Below are positions 46,268 through 57,910 of a DNA stretch of 64,000 bases, in pieces. Position 1 is the stretch's first letter; each line of letters begins with the position of its first letter. Source of the DNA: Echinarachnius parma. Its lineage: Eukaryota; Echinodermata; Echinoidea; Clypeasteroida; Echinarachniidae. The translations under genes and the position numbers were made by a program. Below the pieces are notes generated by a model. That model did no database searches. It had not been told where the DNA came from and worked only from the letters and a program-made list of their open reading frames with translations. Where the stretch lies: contig JBAMJV010008019.1 of assembly GCA_037951105.1 (NCBI GenBank), forward strand, positions 62,001-126,000, read 5' to 3'.

Positions 46268-47055
46268 ACAGTCAAACCTGCGTATAGTGACCACCTTAGG
46301 GAAACAAGAGAAGTGGCTACTGTAGACAGATGACCTCTATAGACAGGTTCCATAACATTGTTCATCTCTGCAAGGGATCATGTTTGGTGGTCAGTGGCCA
46401 CTGCTATAGCCAGATGACCACTATGTCTCGGTCACACCTTTGTGTATCTGGCTTGCGTATTGCCAGAGCGCAGACATAGGCAGACATACCGAATAAATCG
46501 CAATGAAACAAACTCACTACGTACTCATTACGCAGACTAGTGCAGAGGCCTGCGTTTGGTTGCTCGCTAATTTTAAAATTGTCAAAACTATCGCAAGCAA
46601 ATGCAAGGTCAAATCGGCTACAGCAACAGCGAGTGACAGCGAGTGGTCTAGCGCAGGTATACGCGATCATGCACACCTCTTTCTGGGGGGAGCATGTGTC
46701 ACTGCCTATAGTTGCGCTTCCTGCACGATTTACCTCACCTTAGCTCGTTGATGCTCCCAGTGTCATTCGCATGATTGCACGTATTGTCACGCTGTTACTC
46801 GCACACCGCTCGCGAGCAACAGCGCGAACCGTCGCGTTAGCCGCTCGCTACGCTGCGAATCTAGGCAATCATAAACATTCTTTGTACAAGCGGCATGAAC
46901 ATTGTATGAGCTAGATACGCAATAGTGTGACTGCTAACTTCAAAGTTTGCCGCATATTTCTGGGTACGGCTGCGTATTGATATACACCGCCTGGCCCTGC
47001 AATACGCAGCAAAATACGTAAAGGTGTGACCGTAGCATAAGACAGGTTTCGCTGT
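46268..47055 (+). mobile_element. GTCAAACCTG-family MITE split by a second insertion
   Basis: ACAGTCAAACCTGCGTATAG to GATGACCACTA, then an insert, then TAAGACAGGTTTCGCTGT. Removing the insert and one TA gives GACCACTAAGACAGG, exactly the form seen in intact copies (compare GGCCGCTAAGACAGG at 32201-32386). Confidence 0.88.
46424..47037. mobile_element. MITE with TA duplication nested in another MITE
   Basis: The 614-bp element has ends TGTCTCGGTCACACCTTT and (inverted) TGCTACGGTCACACCTTT. TA lies at 46422-46423 and 47038-47039. It is GC-richer than its surroundings (ACGCAG, GCGCAG, CGCTCGC words recur), which suggests later arrival or a different origin. Overlapping frames on both strands are not convincing genes. 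Confidence 0.88.
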
Positions 47056-47179
47056 TCCTTTAATGATTGTGGGCATGGCAGGAGGTTTGTAACTGGTGTG
47101 GTTGTGCAGACAATGAGATAAGGGAGATATTTTCTTGGCAGCAGGCCAGCCAGACGTGCTTCTTTGTTTGGATCCTCAC

Positions 47180-47690
47180 ACTTCCACCTACACCAGTTAC
47201 ATGAATATCTCGCTAAGGTACAATTTCACCACCATTTTCAAGTCAGAGCCAAATGACGATTTAATATTGGAAAATTGATAAAACATCCTAGAAAACATTC
47301 CAAATTTGTTTTTTATCCTCACACATACAGATACGCCAGCTCCATGAATAATATCTCACTGTACAATTTCACCACCAGTTTCAATTCAAGTCAGAGCCAA
47401 ATGACAATTTAATGTTGGAAAATTGCTAAAACATCCTAGAAAACATTCCAAATTTGTTTTTATCCTCACCCTTACAGTTTCACCAACTACATGAATATCT
47501 CACTGTACAATTTCACCACCATTTTCAAGTCAGAACAAAATAACAATGTTGGAAATCAGATATTATCCTACAAATTTTCTTAATTTATTTATATCCTCAC
47601 ATTTACATTTGCACCAGTTCCATGAATATCCCACTGTACAATTTCACCACCAGTATCAAGTCGGTGCCAAATGACTATTTCATATTGGAA
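47180..47690 (+). repeat. Tandem repeat, about 135 bp x 4
   Basis: Units share CATGAATATCTCACTGTACA, ATTTCACCACCA, CAAGTCAGAGCCAAATGAC and CCAAATTTGTTTTTATCCTC. Confidence 0.9.
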
Positions 47691-47852
47691 ACAAGAAAGT
47701 GGCCATTGTAGGCAGGTGATCTCTATCTAAACAGGTTTCTAGACCATAACACTGTTTATCCCAGCAAGGGGTCACTTTTGGTGGCCACTATAATACTATA
47801 GTCAGATTGGCTGCTATAGACAGGCTGCTGCTAAGACAGGTTGACTGTATAC
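47690..47852 (+). mobile_element. GTCAAACCTG-family MITE, left-truncated
   Basis: GAAACAAGAAAGTGGCCATT, AGGCAGGTGATCTCTAT, GGTGGCCACTATA and AAGACAGGTTGACTGTA match the family. The left terminus is replaced by the preceding tandem array. Confidence 0.7.
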
Positions 47853-47989
47853 ATGTATCACATGATTACCGATGTGACAAGTTAAAATGTGTGTTTTTTC
47901 CTTTGCCATAAAGGGAAATGAAGAGGAAGTTGGAAAAATCACCATCTCTGTAAAACAAATTGGTCAACCTATAATGCTACTTGTGTGGG

Positions 47990-48155
47990 CCACAGAACAA
48001 CTGCAAAGCCCTCGAAATGCTGAAATAAGCCCTGATTATCATAATAGAGCCCCACTATTTTGAACACGTATAGATAATACAACAAATTTCAGATTGATAT
48101 TTCAATGCAGACAAGCTTGAAAAAGAGCCCCTGAAAATATAATTTTCTTCCCTCG
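47990..48155 (+). repeat. AGCCCC-box dispersed repeat
   Basis: AAGCCCTCGAAATGC, TAAGCCCTGATTATCATAATA, GAGCCCCACTATTTTG and TTTCAATGCAGACAAGCTTG, then GAGCCCCTGAAA. Positions 48160-49020 that follow hold no gene. A small hairpin CCAAGGAGGT/ACCTCCTTGG is at 48524-48552. Confidence 0.65.
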
Positions 48156-49026
48156 CTTTACGTCAGCACGAAGCAATGGAGGATTTGACACACTATACTA
48201 GAACTGAGATATTCAGGGATGCAACTGACTGCAAAAAAGAAAAAGTGACACGTTTATTTTTCAAATCACCAATATGAATTGTTTAATGGCTAAATCAAAT
48301 ATAGTTGGTTATTATTAAATTCCTCAGCAATTTTATTTGATCAAATCGCTAGCTAGCTGGCTAGCCAGACTGGGAGTCAAAAATTTGGGTCAAGCAAAAT
48401 ACGGCTGTGTTCAAAGGGGATTTTCTAGGCCAACAAAGAGGCGGCATTGGGGGAAGGAATGCTTTCCAGTAAATTGCTTATATCGTCGCATTACACATAA
48501 TACGGTAGTATTTATGCGCAATACCAAGGAGGTATTAGAAAGACCTCCTTGGCAATACTACAGTACATGTAGAACGACTGATGTACGTAATATTGTTGTT
48601 TTTTCAGAGAATACAATCGGTATTGTTACTGCATACATGTACATGGTGGCATTAAAATTACTGATGTTGATGTTTATTTCAGAGAATGATCTAAATCGCT
48701 TTATCCTCACATTACACTTATTTCTATGCAGTTTTAGAATCAGTGTTGTTGGGTGCATGATTGCATATCTTTGCATTATCATTTCTATGCTGTATTAGAA
48801 TGACTTTTGCTGCTAGCTGTTGATTACAGATCTTTGCATTACACTAATTTGTATGCAATATTATAATTAATGTTGTTACTGTTGATTGCAATCTTGTATA
48901 CAATCTCCACAGTATGCAAACTACACATTTATGTACATGTAGCCTTACTACCACTTCATTTCATGAATGTATAGCAACGAGAAACTTTGTTTGCATCGTC
49001 TAACCAAGCCTCCGTACTAACTTTTT

Positions 49027-49325
49027 TCCTTAAGTCTGGCCCATTTGGGCAAGTAAAATCATAATATTTCAAATTTGACTTGCCCGAACAGAAAGTTTAC
49101 ATGTCTACTTACTTATAGATGAGATTTTCACATTTATGAAATTGATGTTTTCTCTCATAGTTGACCAATAATTTAGTTGCCAGATCGGGCAACAAAACTA
49201 GGCCATTTATTATATTTTACTTGCCTAACAACAATTTTTACTTGCCCAACATCAATTTTTACTTGCCCAACATAAATTTGTACTTGCCCCGGGCAATAGG
49301 GCAAGTGCTAGTGTAAAGCCCTGGT
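49027..49325 (+). repeat. ACTTGCCC-rich repeat
   Basis: TTTTACTTGCCCAACATCAA-type words occur at short intervals, with GGGCAAGTAAAATCATAATA at the left and CCCCGGGCAATAGGGCAAGT at the right, giving a loose inverted arrangement. A related segment is at 60300-60760. Confidence 0.55.
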
Positions 49326-49339
49326 TTAACAGATCATTG

Positions 49340-50430
49340 TGCTGTAAATTATAGAAGCTGTAACTGCTGTACCCAGCTTGATGTATTCACTACGAAACTG
49401 AGGCATCATCTCTGATTGAGAGCCAAGGGAGAAATCTATACTGCTAAACATAAAAAGCTCAGTGCTTTACTAGCCTTATTAAATATTCAAACCGACGCTT
49501 CATTTCAAGAATGCATCTACATGACCTAGCAGTGCTTTACTAGCCTTAATAAATATTCACACTGATGCTTCATTTCAAGAAAGCATCTACACAGTATAGG
49601 AGAACAGGAAGTTAATTTGCATAATAGTTTTACAAATTTATCATTGCTGCTGCTAATTATAGACCTAACCCAGCTTGGTGTCTTCACAACGTACATAGAT
49701 GTCATATACAGATGTATCTGATTGACAGTCAAGGGAGAAATCACACTGAAATCTAAACTGCTAAACAAAAGCTCAGAGCTTTATAATACTAGCCTTATTA
49801 AATATTCACACCGACGCTTCATTTAAAGAATGCATGATCTATACTAGCAGTACAGGATGATAATTTGCATTTTTACAATTCATCGCTGCCCGAGTTACCC
49901 AGCATTACCAAGGAATCATACGTGTATCGGATTGAGAGTCAAGGGAGAAATCACACTGAAATCTAAACTGCTAAACAAAAGCTTTACCTGCCTTATTAAA
50001 TATCCACACTAACGCTTCATTTCAAGAAAGCATCTACACAGTATATAGGAGAACAGGAAGTTAATTTGCATAATAGTTTTACAAATCATTGCTGAGCATG
50101 CTAATTATAGACATAACCCAGCTTTATGTCATCATGGCGAATTGATGCATCATACAATACATATAGTCAAAGGAGAAATCACACAGAAATCTAAACTGCT
50201 AAACAAAAAAAGCTCAGTGCTTTACTAGCCTTATTAAATATTCAAACCGACGCTTCATTTCAAGAATGCATCTATAGCAGTACAGGAGAACAGGAAGTTA
50301 ATTTGCATAATAGTTTTACAAATCATTGCTGCTAATCATAGGAGTCCAAGCATATTACCAAGGAATCATACATGTATCGGATTGAGAGTCAAGGGAGAAA
50401 TCACACTGAAATATAAACTGCTATAAAATA
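49340..50430 (+). repeat. Complex tandem array, about 210-300 bp x 5
   Basis: AGTCAAGGGAGAAATCACAC, AAATCTAAACTGCTAAACA, TTTACTAGCCTTATTAAATA, GACGCTTCATTTCAAGAA and GAACAGGAAGTTAATTTGCA recur in order. Some units lack internal blocks, so the period varies. Confidence 0.85.
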
Positions 50431-50694
50431 AAAGCCAAGTGCTTGTCTCCAGTTTCTGAAGGTAATGAGCTTGAAAGATGTACACGCAGAACAGAAAAAA
50501 TGTGAAATAATTTTCAGGTGGTAGGAGGGGGGGGGGGGGCTACATAAAATGTACATGTACACTTCAAGCTTGCTTGCAATATATTTGACAAGCACTTAGA
50601 AAATTGTTCTGCCTTCCACAAGGATATTTTGCTATTTCAGGGGCTACATCAACCCGACACCCAGAGTAATTTCTCACTGTCAAATGGTATCTGT

Positions 50695-50870
50695 GCATCA
50701 GTGAGGGGGGCTCAGGGCGAATTCGCCCCTGAAATGCCAAAAAGAGCCCCCGAAAATCATAAAAGAGCCCCCGTAAATTTGCTAAACTTGCAAATGTCAA
50801 AATACATTTTATAGTGTTATTTTTATGCAGGCAAACTGACAAGTAGCCCCCGAAAAATAAATATTTTTTT
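50695..50870 (+). repeat. AGCCCC-box dispersed repeat, best-preserved copy
   Basis: GGGGGGCTCAGGGCGAATTC, GCCCCTGAAATGCCAAAA, AGAGCCCCCGAAAATCATAA, AAGAGCCCCCGTAAATTTGC, TTTTTATGCAGGCAAAC and AGTAGCCCCCGAAAAAT give the full order of boxes. A G tract lies upstream at 50527-50539. Confidence 0.75.
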
Positions 50871-51600
50871 TTCCCCTGCTGTGCAAGTACATGTTCATCT
50901 AGTCACATTTCTGCTCTCCCCCACTTTCCGAATAATTTCCAGACATTCCAGACAAGTCTGACAGTGTACCGTGGTAAATATATCAAACTGCATGTTCCAA
51001 TACATTAACCTATTGAAGATGATTTGATTTTGGAATATCACACATTTTCCCCAATTCTGAAAGCAAAATCAAGGTTCTTTGCATGGTGTTGAAAATAACA
51101 ACAATACAAGTACCAACAATTCCTTGGAAATACCATAGTCCATTACTGAATTCTGATGTACATGTACATGAACATGAAATGTCCTTTAATGAATGATATA
51201 AAAAGAGAGAGAGTTGGTGATATGTGTCCACTAGGGACAAGTTGGCTGCTGTAGACAGGCTGCCGCGAAGACAGCTTCCACTCTACATGTATTTCTTTAA
51301 CATACATGATACACCCTTTATGCATGAAATGAAATGAGAAAATCAGAGTAAGGCATACCAAACCACATGCAGTTTTACCTGGAGGCATCCATAAAGCCGG
51401 AACGAGATGTCCCAAACAACTCTAATACAATCTATCTCTGGCAAGAAATGGTGATCAGTCAAGAATCTGCTGCCTTGGCACTATGGTATGATGCATCCTT
51501 GGCTTAATTAAACCATGGACAGTAGGATGAAATTCTATCTAGCTGTAGATGTTTTAGCTACAAACATACTGTGGTAAAATCACTGCATGTGATACATTAA

Positions 51601-52102
51601 AGGGGTAGTACAGTTTTGGTAAGGCTGAACTTTAGTAACCAAACCTGGACAGTAACATTATAAACTAATAGTTATAACTCCACCATGCTCAAAAGGTATA
51701 CAAAATTACAAACGACTAAGGAAAAAAGCCTGTTATCATTCAAAAAGAGCCATAAAAAAGGCATTGGTTTCAACCATTTTTCATACAAAATTATGCATAC
51801 ATGTGATGTTTTGTTGAAATAATGATTCAATAGAGAGATCATCAACAACTATTTTAAAAACGCTTTCGAAAATTTTTTAAAAAGTGCAAGCATTTTTTTT
51901 TTTGGGGGGGAAAAATCATCTAATTATTTGGGCCCCAAATAATTATATGATGAGATATATTTATTGATATTTAAGCCGTTTCTGGGTCGATTTTGACCAA
52001 ATAAAGTTTATTCTGCCATTAAAATTCGACACTCAGTTTTTCATTACCTCACAAACAAATTGTGATGTGCAGCGCCCTCTCTACCAAAACTAAACTACCC
52101 CT
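51601..52102 (-). mobile_element. TTAA family 2 MITE, copy b
   Basis: The 502-bp element lies between TTAA at 51597-51600 and 52103-52106, with ends AGGGGTAGTACAGTTTTGG and CCAAAACTAAACTACCCCT. It is oriented opposite to copies a and c, judged from TTTTAATGGCAGAATAAACT. Confidence 0.9.
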
Positions 52103-52294
52103 TTAATGTATCGTATCTCCAGAAAAGAACAGACAACATTCATGTTTTTGTTGGCATGCTGCAGTTGTTTGATGCATGATCCATAGCTCATAACCATCAA
52201 GAAGGATGAAGTTTTGAGGAATTATTCATGTTTTAGCCACAGATTTACTTGAGATCACATGTGCATGGTCCAATCACTGCATGTGAAACATTAA

Positions 52295-52672
52295 AGGGAC
52301 TTAGTAACATTGTCCAAATCCTCAAAATAAAATTGTAATTCTAGCGGTTCCCTTATACCTTGTTATATTCGTATTAACAATAAAATCACGGGACAGGTTT
52401 CGGTTTTTCAAATTTCCCTTTCGTTACAAAGATATGTATGATTGAAGTATTCAGATAAGAAAAACTCCGGGCGAGTTTTTCTTCCGTGTACAAAGTGAGT
52501 GCAGTGAGTTACTGAATATCACTTTGCATTTTTGCTCATTACTTGGCCATACAATGTCCATTTGACTTGAAATTTTCACACAATACCCTGTGGACATATG
52601 AGATAACAACAATATACATTGCATCAACCATTCATCACTTTTTGCACATGTCAACAAAGTTACTAGATCCCT
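52295..52672 (-). mobile_element. TTAA family 1 MITE, copy c
   Basis: The 378-bp element lies between TTAA at 52291-52294 and 52673-52676, with ends AGGGACTTAGTAACATTG and CAAAGTTACTAGATCCCT. It is inverted relative to copies a and b. Confidence 0.9.
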
Positions 52673-53170
52673 TTAATGTATCTCCAGAAAAGAATAGACA
52701 TCATTCATGATTTTGTTGGCACGCTGCAAACGTTGTTTGATGCATCCATAGATCATTTATAACCATCAAGGATGAAATTCTGAGGAATGATCCATGTTCT
52801 AGCAACAGGTGTACTCTCAAGTGTGTGGTAAAATCCCTGCATGTGATGAACATTAATATATATCTCCCGAAAACGACAGTGATCATTCTCATTTCCATTG
52901 CCATGAGCTGCAATCGTTTGATGCACCCACTGCTCATAACCACTGACTAGGACGAAATTCTACAGAGTAATCCATGTTTTGGAAACAAATACTCACATTC
53001 AAGATCCATTCAATTTATTGCAGAGCTCTCAAATTGAATGCAGCTCCTTGGTAAAATCACTGAATGTAATACTATTAATGTAACTCCAGTAAAGATCAGT
53101 TACCATTCAAGCTTTTGTTGGCATACTACAATTGATACATGTATTCATAGCTCAAGATACCCACATAGAT

Positions 53171-54155
53171 AATGTGTGTACTAGTAACTCTATAGACACA
53201 GATGATCCAATATATCTGAACTGTATAGTGTGCACAACTCCTGATAAAGAATCTTAGGGTACCAGTAGCATTACAAATACTTTAAATTCTACTATGTCAG
53301 TTTTGCACAGAACTTTCATTAAATGTTTTGCGTTTCCCTAATCAGGCAATTGCACTCATTAAACATTATTGTTTCGCCCTTTTAAAGGCAACTACTTTTC
53401 TTGTTTCCTACATATACTGGCATAAATCCTACCACTTGCCCAAGTCAATAAAAAAATAATGTACAAACGCAGCAACCTGAATTTGAAAACAAAAATTAAT
53501 GGAAAGAGATGGAGAATGCAAAGATATTCCAAACTAACAACGTAAAGTGAAAGGTTGTAACGTTCATTTTAAATAAATACATAATTGCACATTTTATTTT
53601 TGTTTTCATATTGTATAGCTCCCTGAAATGAACCATCTTGAACTAGAACAAAAATCATGGAAACAAGATGAAAGGGACTCAACTTGAAAATGCTAAGATA
53701 TTCAGAACTAACGAGTTACAACTTCCCTGGGGGCTCAGTAAAAGGTTGTCTGAAATACATTTTGTTAGGATTGCTGTAGCATGTTTTATTCAAGCCAATG
53801 TAAATGGATCTATTTGGATTACTTGGCCTTTAAGGGTAAAACATTACATTTTAACCGCAACTACATGTACTGTACCAATTTGCAATTCATCACACATGAA
53901 TGTTTCTTGAGATCTCCAACAAATTTGTATCTCATTGTGTTAAACAAAATACCCCGTTAACAAAACAGGCAAGACAAAACTTTCAATTACATTTACAAAT
54001 GTGATGTGATCATTGCATTAATTACATGTACATGTAGAGTGTAATTATTCCCCTCTTAATTCACCACTTGCGTAATATTCTAAGTACCACCATATGGAAT
54101 GACATTTAAAGGCCCCTATACGGTTCAGCCGGAGTTCAGACCTTCTGCATACATA
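53171..54155. other. No gene or repeat seen
   Basis: AT-rich sequence. The short plus-strand frame at 53668-53910 has no supporting signals. Confidence 0.5.
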
Positions 54156-54159
54156 CATG

Positions 54160-54575
54160 TATGCGCATTGGCAAGGTTCCTCTTGAGCATAGAATACTGA
54201 TTAGTCTAGTGTCAGCTAGGTGCTTCAGGCTCATCGAGTCAGCAGGCTAGCTTCCTCCTTCTCCTTTCCTCTTCAATTATTCTTAAGTCCCCCTCCCTCA
54301 TCGCATAGCCCTGAAAAAATTGTATGGGGGCGCAGTGCGATTTAGCTCGCCCAAATATTGAAAACAGACCTGGAGTTCAGAGTTTCTACCAAAAATAATC
54401 CCGGAGTTCTGAGCTTCTACATGCAAACACGTATCTGCATTGGCAAGGTTCCTCTGAGCATAGAATACTGATTAGTCGAGTGTCAGCTAGTTGCTCCAGG
54501 CTCAGCGAGTCAGCCGGCTAGCTTCCTCCTTCTTCCCTCTTCAATTATCCTTAAGTCCCTCCTCCCTCATCTCGA
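54160..54575 (+). repeat. Direct duplication, about 275 bp period
   Basis: GGCAAGGTTCCTC, GAGCATAGAATACTGATTAG, GTGTCAGCTAG, GGCTAGCTTCCTCCTTC and TTAAGTCCCTCCTCCCTCAT occur in order in two units. Confidence 0.85.
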
Positions 54576-54604
54576 AGACTCTAACCAATACAAAGTTGTG
54601 AAGA

Positions 54605-54970
54605 ATATATGGGGATGCAGGGCAAATAAGCCCCGAAATGCCCAAAAGAGCCCTGAAAATTATGAGAGAGCCCCCATAAATTTGCAACTAGTGTTCAATG
54701 CACACTACATTGTATATGGGGACTCAGGTTGATTTAGGCCCCGAAATACCCAAAAGAGCCCCCCCCCCCCCCCCAAAAAAAAAAAATTAATAATAATTTA
54801 AATAAATAAATAAATAAATAAAAATTAAAAAAATAAAATAATAAATAAATATATAAATAACAATCCTAAAAGAGAGAGTGCAATGAAAACAAATTAAGAG
54901 TGCCCCAGTGCCATTTTCATGCAGACAAGCTTGTAAAGTAGCCCCTGAAAAAGGAAATTCAATTTTTTTT
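54605..54970 (+). repeat. AGCCCC-box repeats broken by poly-C and (AAAT)n
   Basis: Two incomplete copies are present (GGGATGCAGGGCAAATAAGC ... GAGCCCCCATAAATTTGC; GGGGACTCAGGTTGATTTAG ... AGAGCC). A C tract (54758-54773) and an AAAT/AAAAAT run follow, then the usual right end TTTTCATGCAGACAAGCTTG and AGCCCCTGAAAAA. Confidence 0.65.
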
Positions 54971-54974
54971 TTCC

Positions 54975-56528
54975 TCTGAACTCTTGAGATAATACATTCA
55001 CACCCACACATGATCCAGCAAATAACCTGTTTGAAAATAATAATCCACTCTGATAAAACGCAATATTACAATCGGGTCTCAATGAACATCAAAAGGAAAG
55101 ATAGAGAGGAATAGAACTAAGAGTTTTCAAATTGTATCAAAGCTTGTATAAAGATGTAAACAAACAAAAAATTGTTTACAGTTTTAATTTTGTATGCATA
55201 AAATAAGAATATTCATGAAATTAAAGAGTAATTAGTAACATAAGAGAATTTTGAATATAAAAAATACTGCTGAAAACTGCTTATCTACTAAAAAATCGCC
55301 AATGTGGTAAAATGAGAGTCGTATACAGCCTAGCTTTCGATCCTAGAATAGGATAAGAGAATTTTCACAGGAATAGACTATTCATGCCTCTTGGGGGGAA
55401 AATGGGAAATAAGTTTAAAATCATCTGCAATAAGCATTTTAAACAGGATCTACACCTAGCAGTCACCCAACAGACACATAAATAGGTTGTTTTCCAAACT
55501 TCAGGTAGACAGATGATCTGTCAATTCACTGTTTCATAGTCTGCCAAAACAAGATTAATTCTGGCCAAAATCCAAACGATCCCTGCTGAATAAAAAGCAT
55601 GACATATCAATCATACCTGTGCGTGATAATACATCTAGAGAAATGTCAAATACAAGGAGAAATACAGTGTACATATTTCATACCATACGTGTATGAATGT
55701 GCGCATACAAAATTAATCCCTTACCCTGTGGTGCATATGGCCTAAATATAACGCTCGCACAGGCCCCCATGCAATCTTACTAAGAACTCATTTTACCCAT
55801 GCCCTTTCAACAAGCAAGCAAGCGGCAGACAAGCGGTGAAAAGAGTAGCCTAGTACTAGTAGTATTAGGTGCTATTTTCAGAGGTCAATTGTAGTTCAGA
55901 ATTTCCAGTGTAGGACACTGGGGGTCTTTTACAGTAGATCTGCTAAGCTATGCTCTATCACCATCAAGTACCAAGGGACAGATAGAATAGATACTGGTCA
56001 ATCAATATTTAAATTCTTAAAGAGAATCTTCAGCCACAGATTATACATTGACTCTTCATTTCAATAAATTGCTTTGATGCAATTTTAGCATTGCTATTGT
56101 CTTACTGTGGTAGGCCTACACAACAATAAGCCAAAACAAATGTGATTACTCCAGAATATTAACATAATGCAGTACTAAAAAACAAAACATGTACATGTAC
56201 TGTCTTCATAGTAACAAGGCCAGATTCTCGCTAAAAAAATCGAACTTTTTCCTAGTAGAATAGCAAGGCAAATTCAATTGAGACAAGTACTACATGTAGT
56301 ATCAAATGTTGGCAGTCAAAAAAAAGAATGTCAACAAACAACTTCACAACCGAAAAGGTATGTTATTGTTTGCTTTCCCAGAGAAGCGAACAAGTTTGCA
56401 TTGGATTTTACATTTTAGAGGCCTACTGATTAACTTTGAAGGCTAGTGCTAATTCTCATGCCATGGATGCTTACTTGGTAATTCATAAAAAACTACAGAA
56501 TTTCCAACTTTGCAAACAAAGGAATACA
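54975..56528. other. No gene or repeat seen
   Basis: AT-rich intronic sequence. No splice-bounded frame could be supported. Confidence 0.5.
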
Positions 56529-56536
56529 ATATATTT

Positions 56537-57505
56537 TAGGCCTGAGTCATGTCGGAATTTTTTTGTTCCGGAATCCGCCGGTGTTGTGCCGGTCGGAATC
56601 CGGTGTTCCGATTAAAAAAAAATCTGCCAATGAATGATACGGAACGAACACGCACTAGAAGGTCTGCCATGGTTTCGGCAGCGCAGGCATGCAGGCCCCG
56701 CGCTGCGAGACAGGCCAACTCAACTGCCTTGACTTTGCAAGCAAGTTGCACTCTTAAAAAGTGCCGAAAAGGAACGAAAATGTCTCTTATTTTACTTACA
56801 TGTTTGTATGGCTTTTAAAATAAATACGAGAACAATTACCTGCAAAAACAGCAACAACAAAAATGCGCTGATTATATCTCGAACATTTTCTAACTCGCTC
56901 GAAACTGCATGAACTGAAGCTAATACAACGACACGAATAAGTCAACACTAACTTAAACTTTGCGTGCAGGCTATAGGGTCTATTTTCCTACGCGAGATCC
57001 ATCCGCTGGGGATTTCCCCAATTCCCGGCGGATCGATCTCGCGCAATAAAAATAGACCCATAACCTACACACAAAGTATACCAGTGATATGGCGGGCTGT
57101 GTCGGAGCATTATTAGTACCGATATCGATAGAGGGCGGACTGGATATGTCAACGTTTGAGAAACGTTTGGGTACGGCGCAGCTAGCTAGCTAGCTCTGAC
57201 TGATAGCGCTAGCAGCTGCATGACTGTGCGGGGCGCGCCGGGGTAGCTAGCCTAGTCGATCGTTAGATCGGCTTTCATATAAACGCAGCGGATTTCTTGT
57301 CGTTGTAAGTTGCATTCGACATCGTCTTTCTTGTACTTTTTTGTCATTTGTTTTCTTCTGTTAGTTTTCTACTACAAAATATGAATTTTTGAGGAAAAAG
57401 AGGTTTTCCGTGATTTTCATCGGAATACCGGAATGGAGAAAACATTACCGGAACACGCACACACCGGACGGATTCCGGTATTCCGTCCGTTCCGACCCAG
57501 GCTTA
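56537..57505. mobile_element. hAT-like element, 8-bp duplication
   Basis: The 969-bp element has ends TAGGCCTGAGTC and (inverted) TAAGCCTGGGTC, with exact ATATATTT duplicates at 56529-56536 and 57506-57513. Sub-terminal CCGGAATCCGNCCGGTGT words are mirrored. Inside, a hairpin at about 56985-57062 (GGGTCTATTTT ... GCGAGATCCATCCGC / GCGGATCGATCTCGCGC ... AAAATAGACCC) is shared in part with the element at 61910-63220. GC-rich, no transposase. Confidence 0.92.
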
Positions 57506-57862
57506 ATATATTTATTGCATTTCAAATGTGCATATTGTACATGTTCAAGGTACATATAAATGTAATTGTTGTAAATAATTCCATGCTGTAAAAGGCAGCC
57601 TAAGGAATTGGAGCAGCATCAGGACACTAATATAACTGCTGACCGATCCAGATGGATAGTGATGACCGCCTCAAGCATAGGAAAATGAGATACTAAATCT
57701 ACGATTACATGTATGCAAGTCTAAATGAATAATGTTAATAATCCTACTTTTTGTCCCTTCACGTTGCAACATATTGCGATGCAACTTAATTGGAACTTGA
57801 TTAGTAATTTAGTTTTAAGGTACATTATTTTCCTATGGCAGTATGTATGTATGAGCACTTAC

Positions 57863-57910
57863 TGTTGGACTGAGCCTGCCTGAACCATTGCTTTTGAATG
57901 GACTTGCATT
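57863..57910 (-). CDS. JARID2: JARID2-like 48-nt exon
   Basis: On the minus strand GTGTTTCAG precedes and GTAAGTG follows a 48-nt segment that reads NASPFKSNGSGRLSPT in phase 0. It joins in frame to the start exon (ends phase 0) and to the large exon (begins phase 0). Because both borders are phase 0 and its length is a multiple of three, skipping it would also keep the frame. In human JARID2, as I recall it, the QKK segment passes directly to the DGIPW segment, so this exon would be an insertion between the N-terminal basic motif and the UIM. The LSPT is a possible proline-directed phosphosite. The support is the splice signals and phase only; the peptide itself is not recognised. Confidence 0.6.

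Larger units (their letters stand above)
51490..53170 (+). repeat. Tandem array hosting two TTAA elements
   Basis: Units of about 190 bp share TTTGATGCATCCATAGCTCA-like starts, ATAACCATCAAG, GATGAAATTCTGAGG, TCCATGTTTTAG, GGTAAAATCACTGCATGTGA and CTCCAGAAAAG. Two of the four units carry a miniature element at the same TTAA. The later units (near 52855 and 53090) are unoccupied and show a single ATTAATNTA. Confidence 0.85.
20226..57862 (-). other. Presumed JARID2-like intron 2 (37.6 kb)
   Basis: It runs from the donor after the 48-nt exon (GTAAGT at 57862-57857) to the acceptor AG at 20227-20226. It contains nearly all the mobile elements listed here and no further exon I can support. An unrecognised short exon inside it cannot be excluded, because microexons with weak sites are invisible by eye. 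Confidence 0.55.

Noticed and set aside
46503-46751. Overlapping plus-strand frames of 82 and 67 codons
   Set aside because: Both lie inside the nested TA-flanked MITE. There is no domain and the frames overlap each other.
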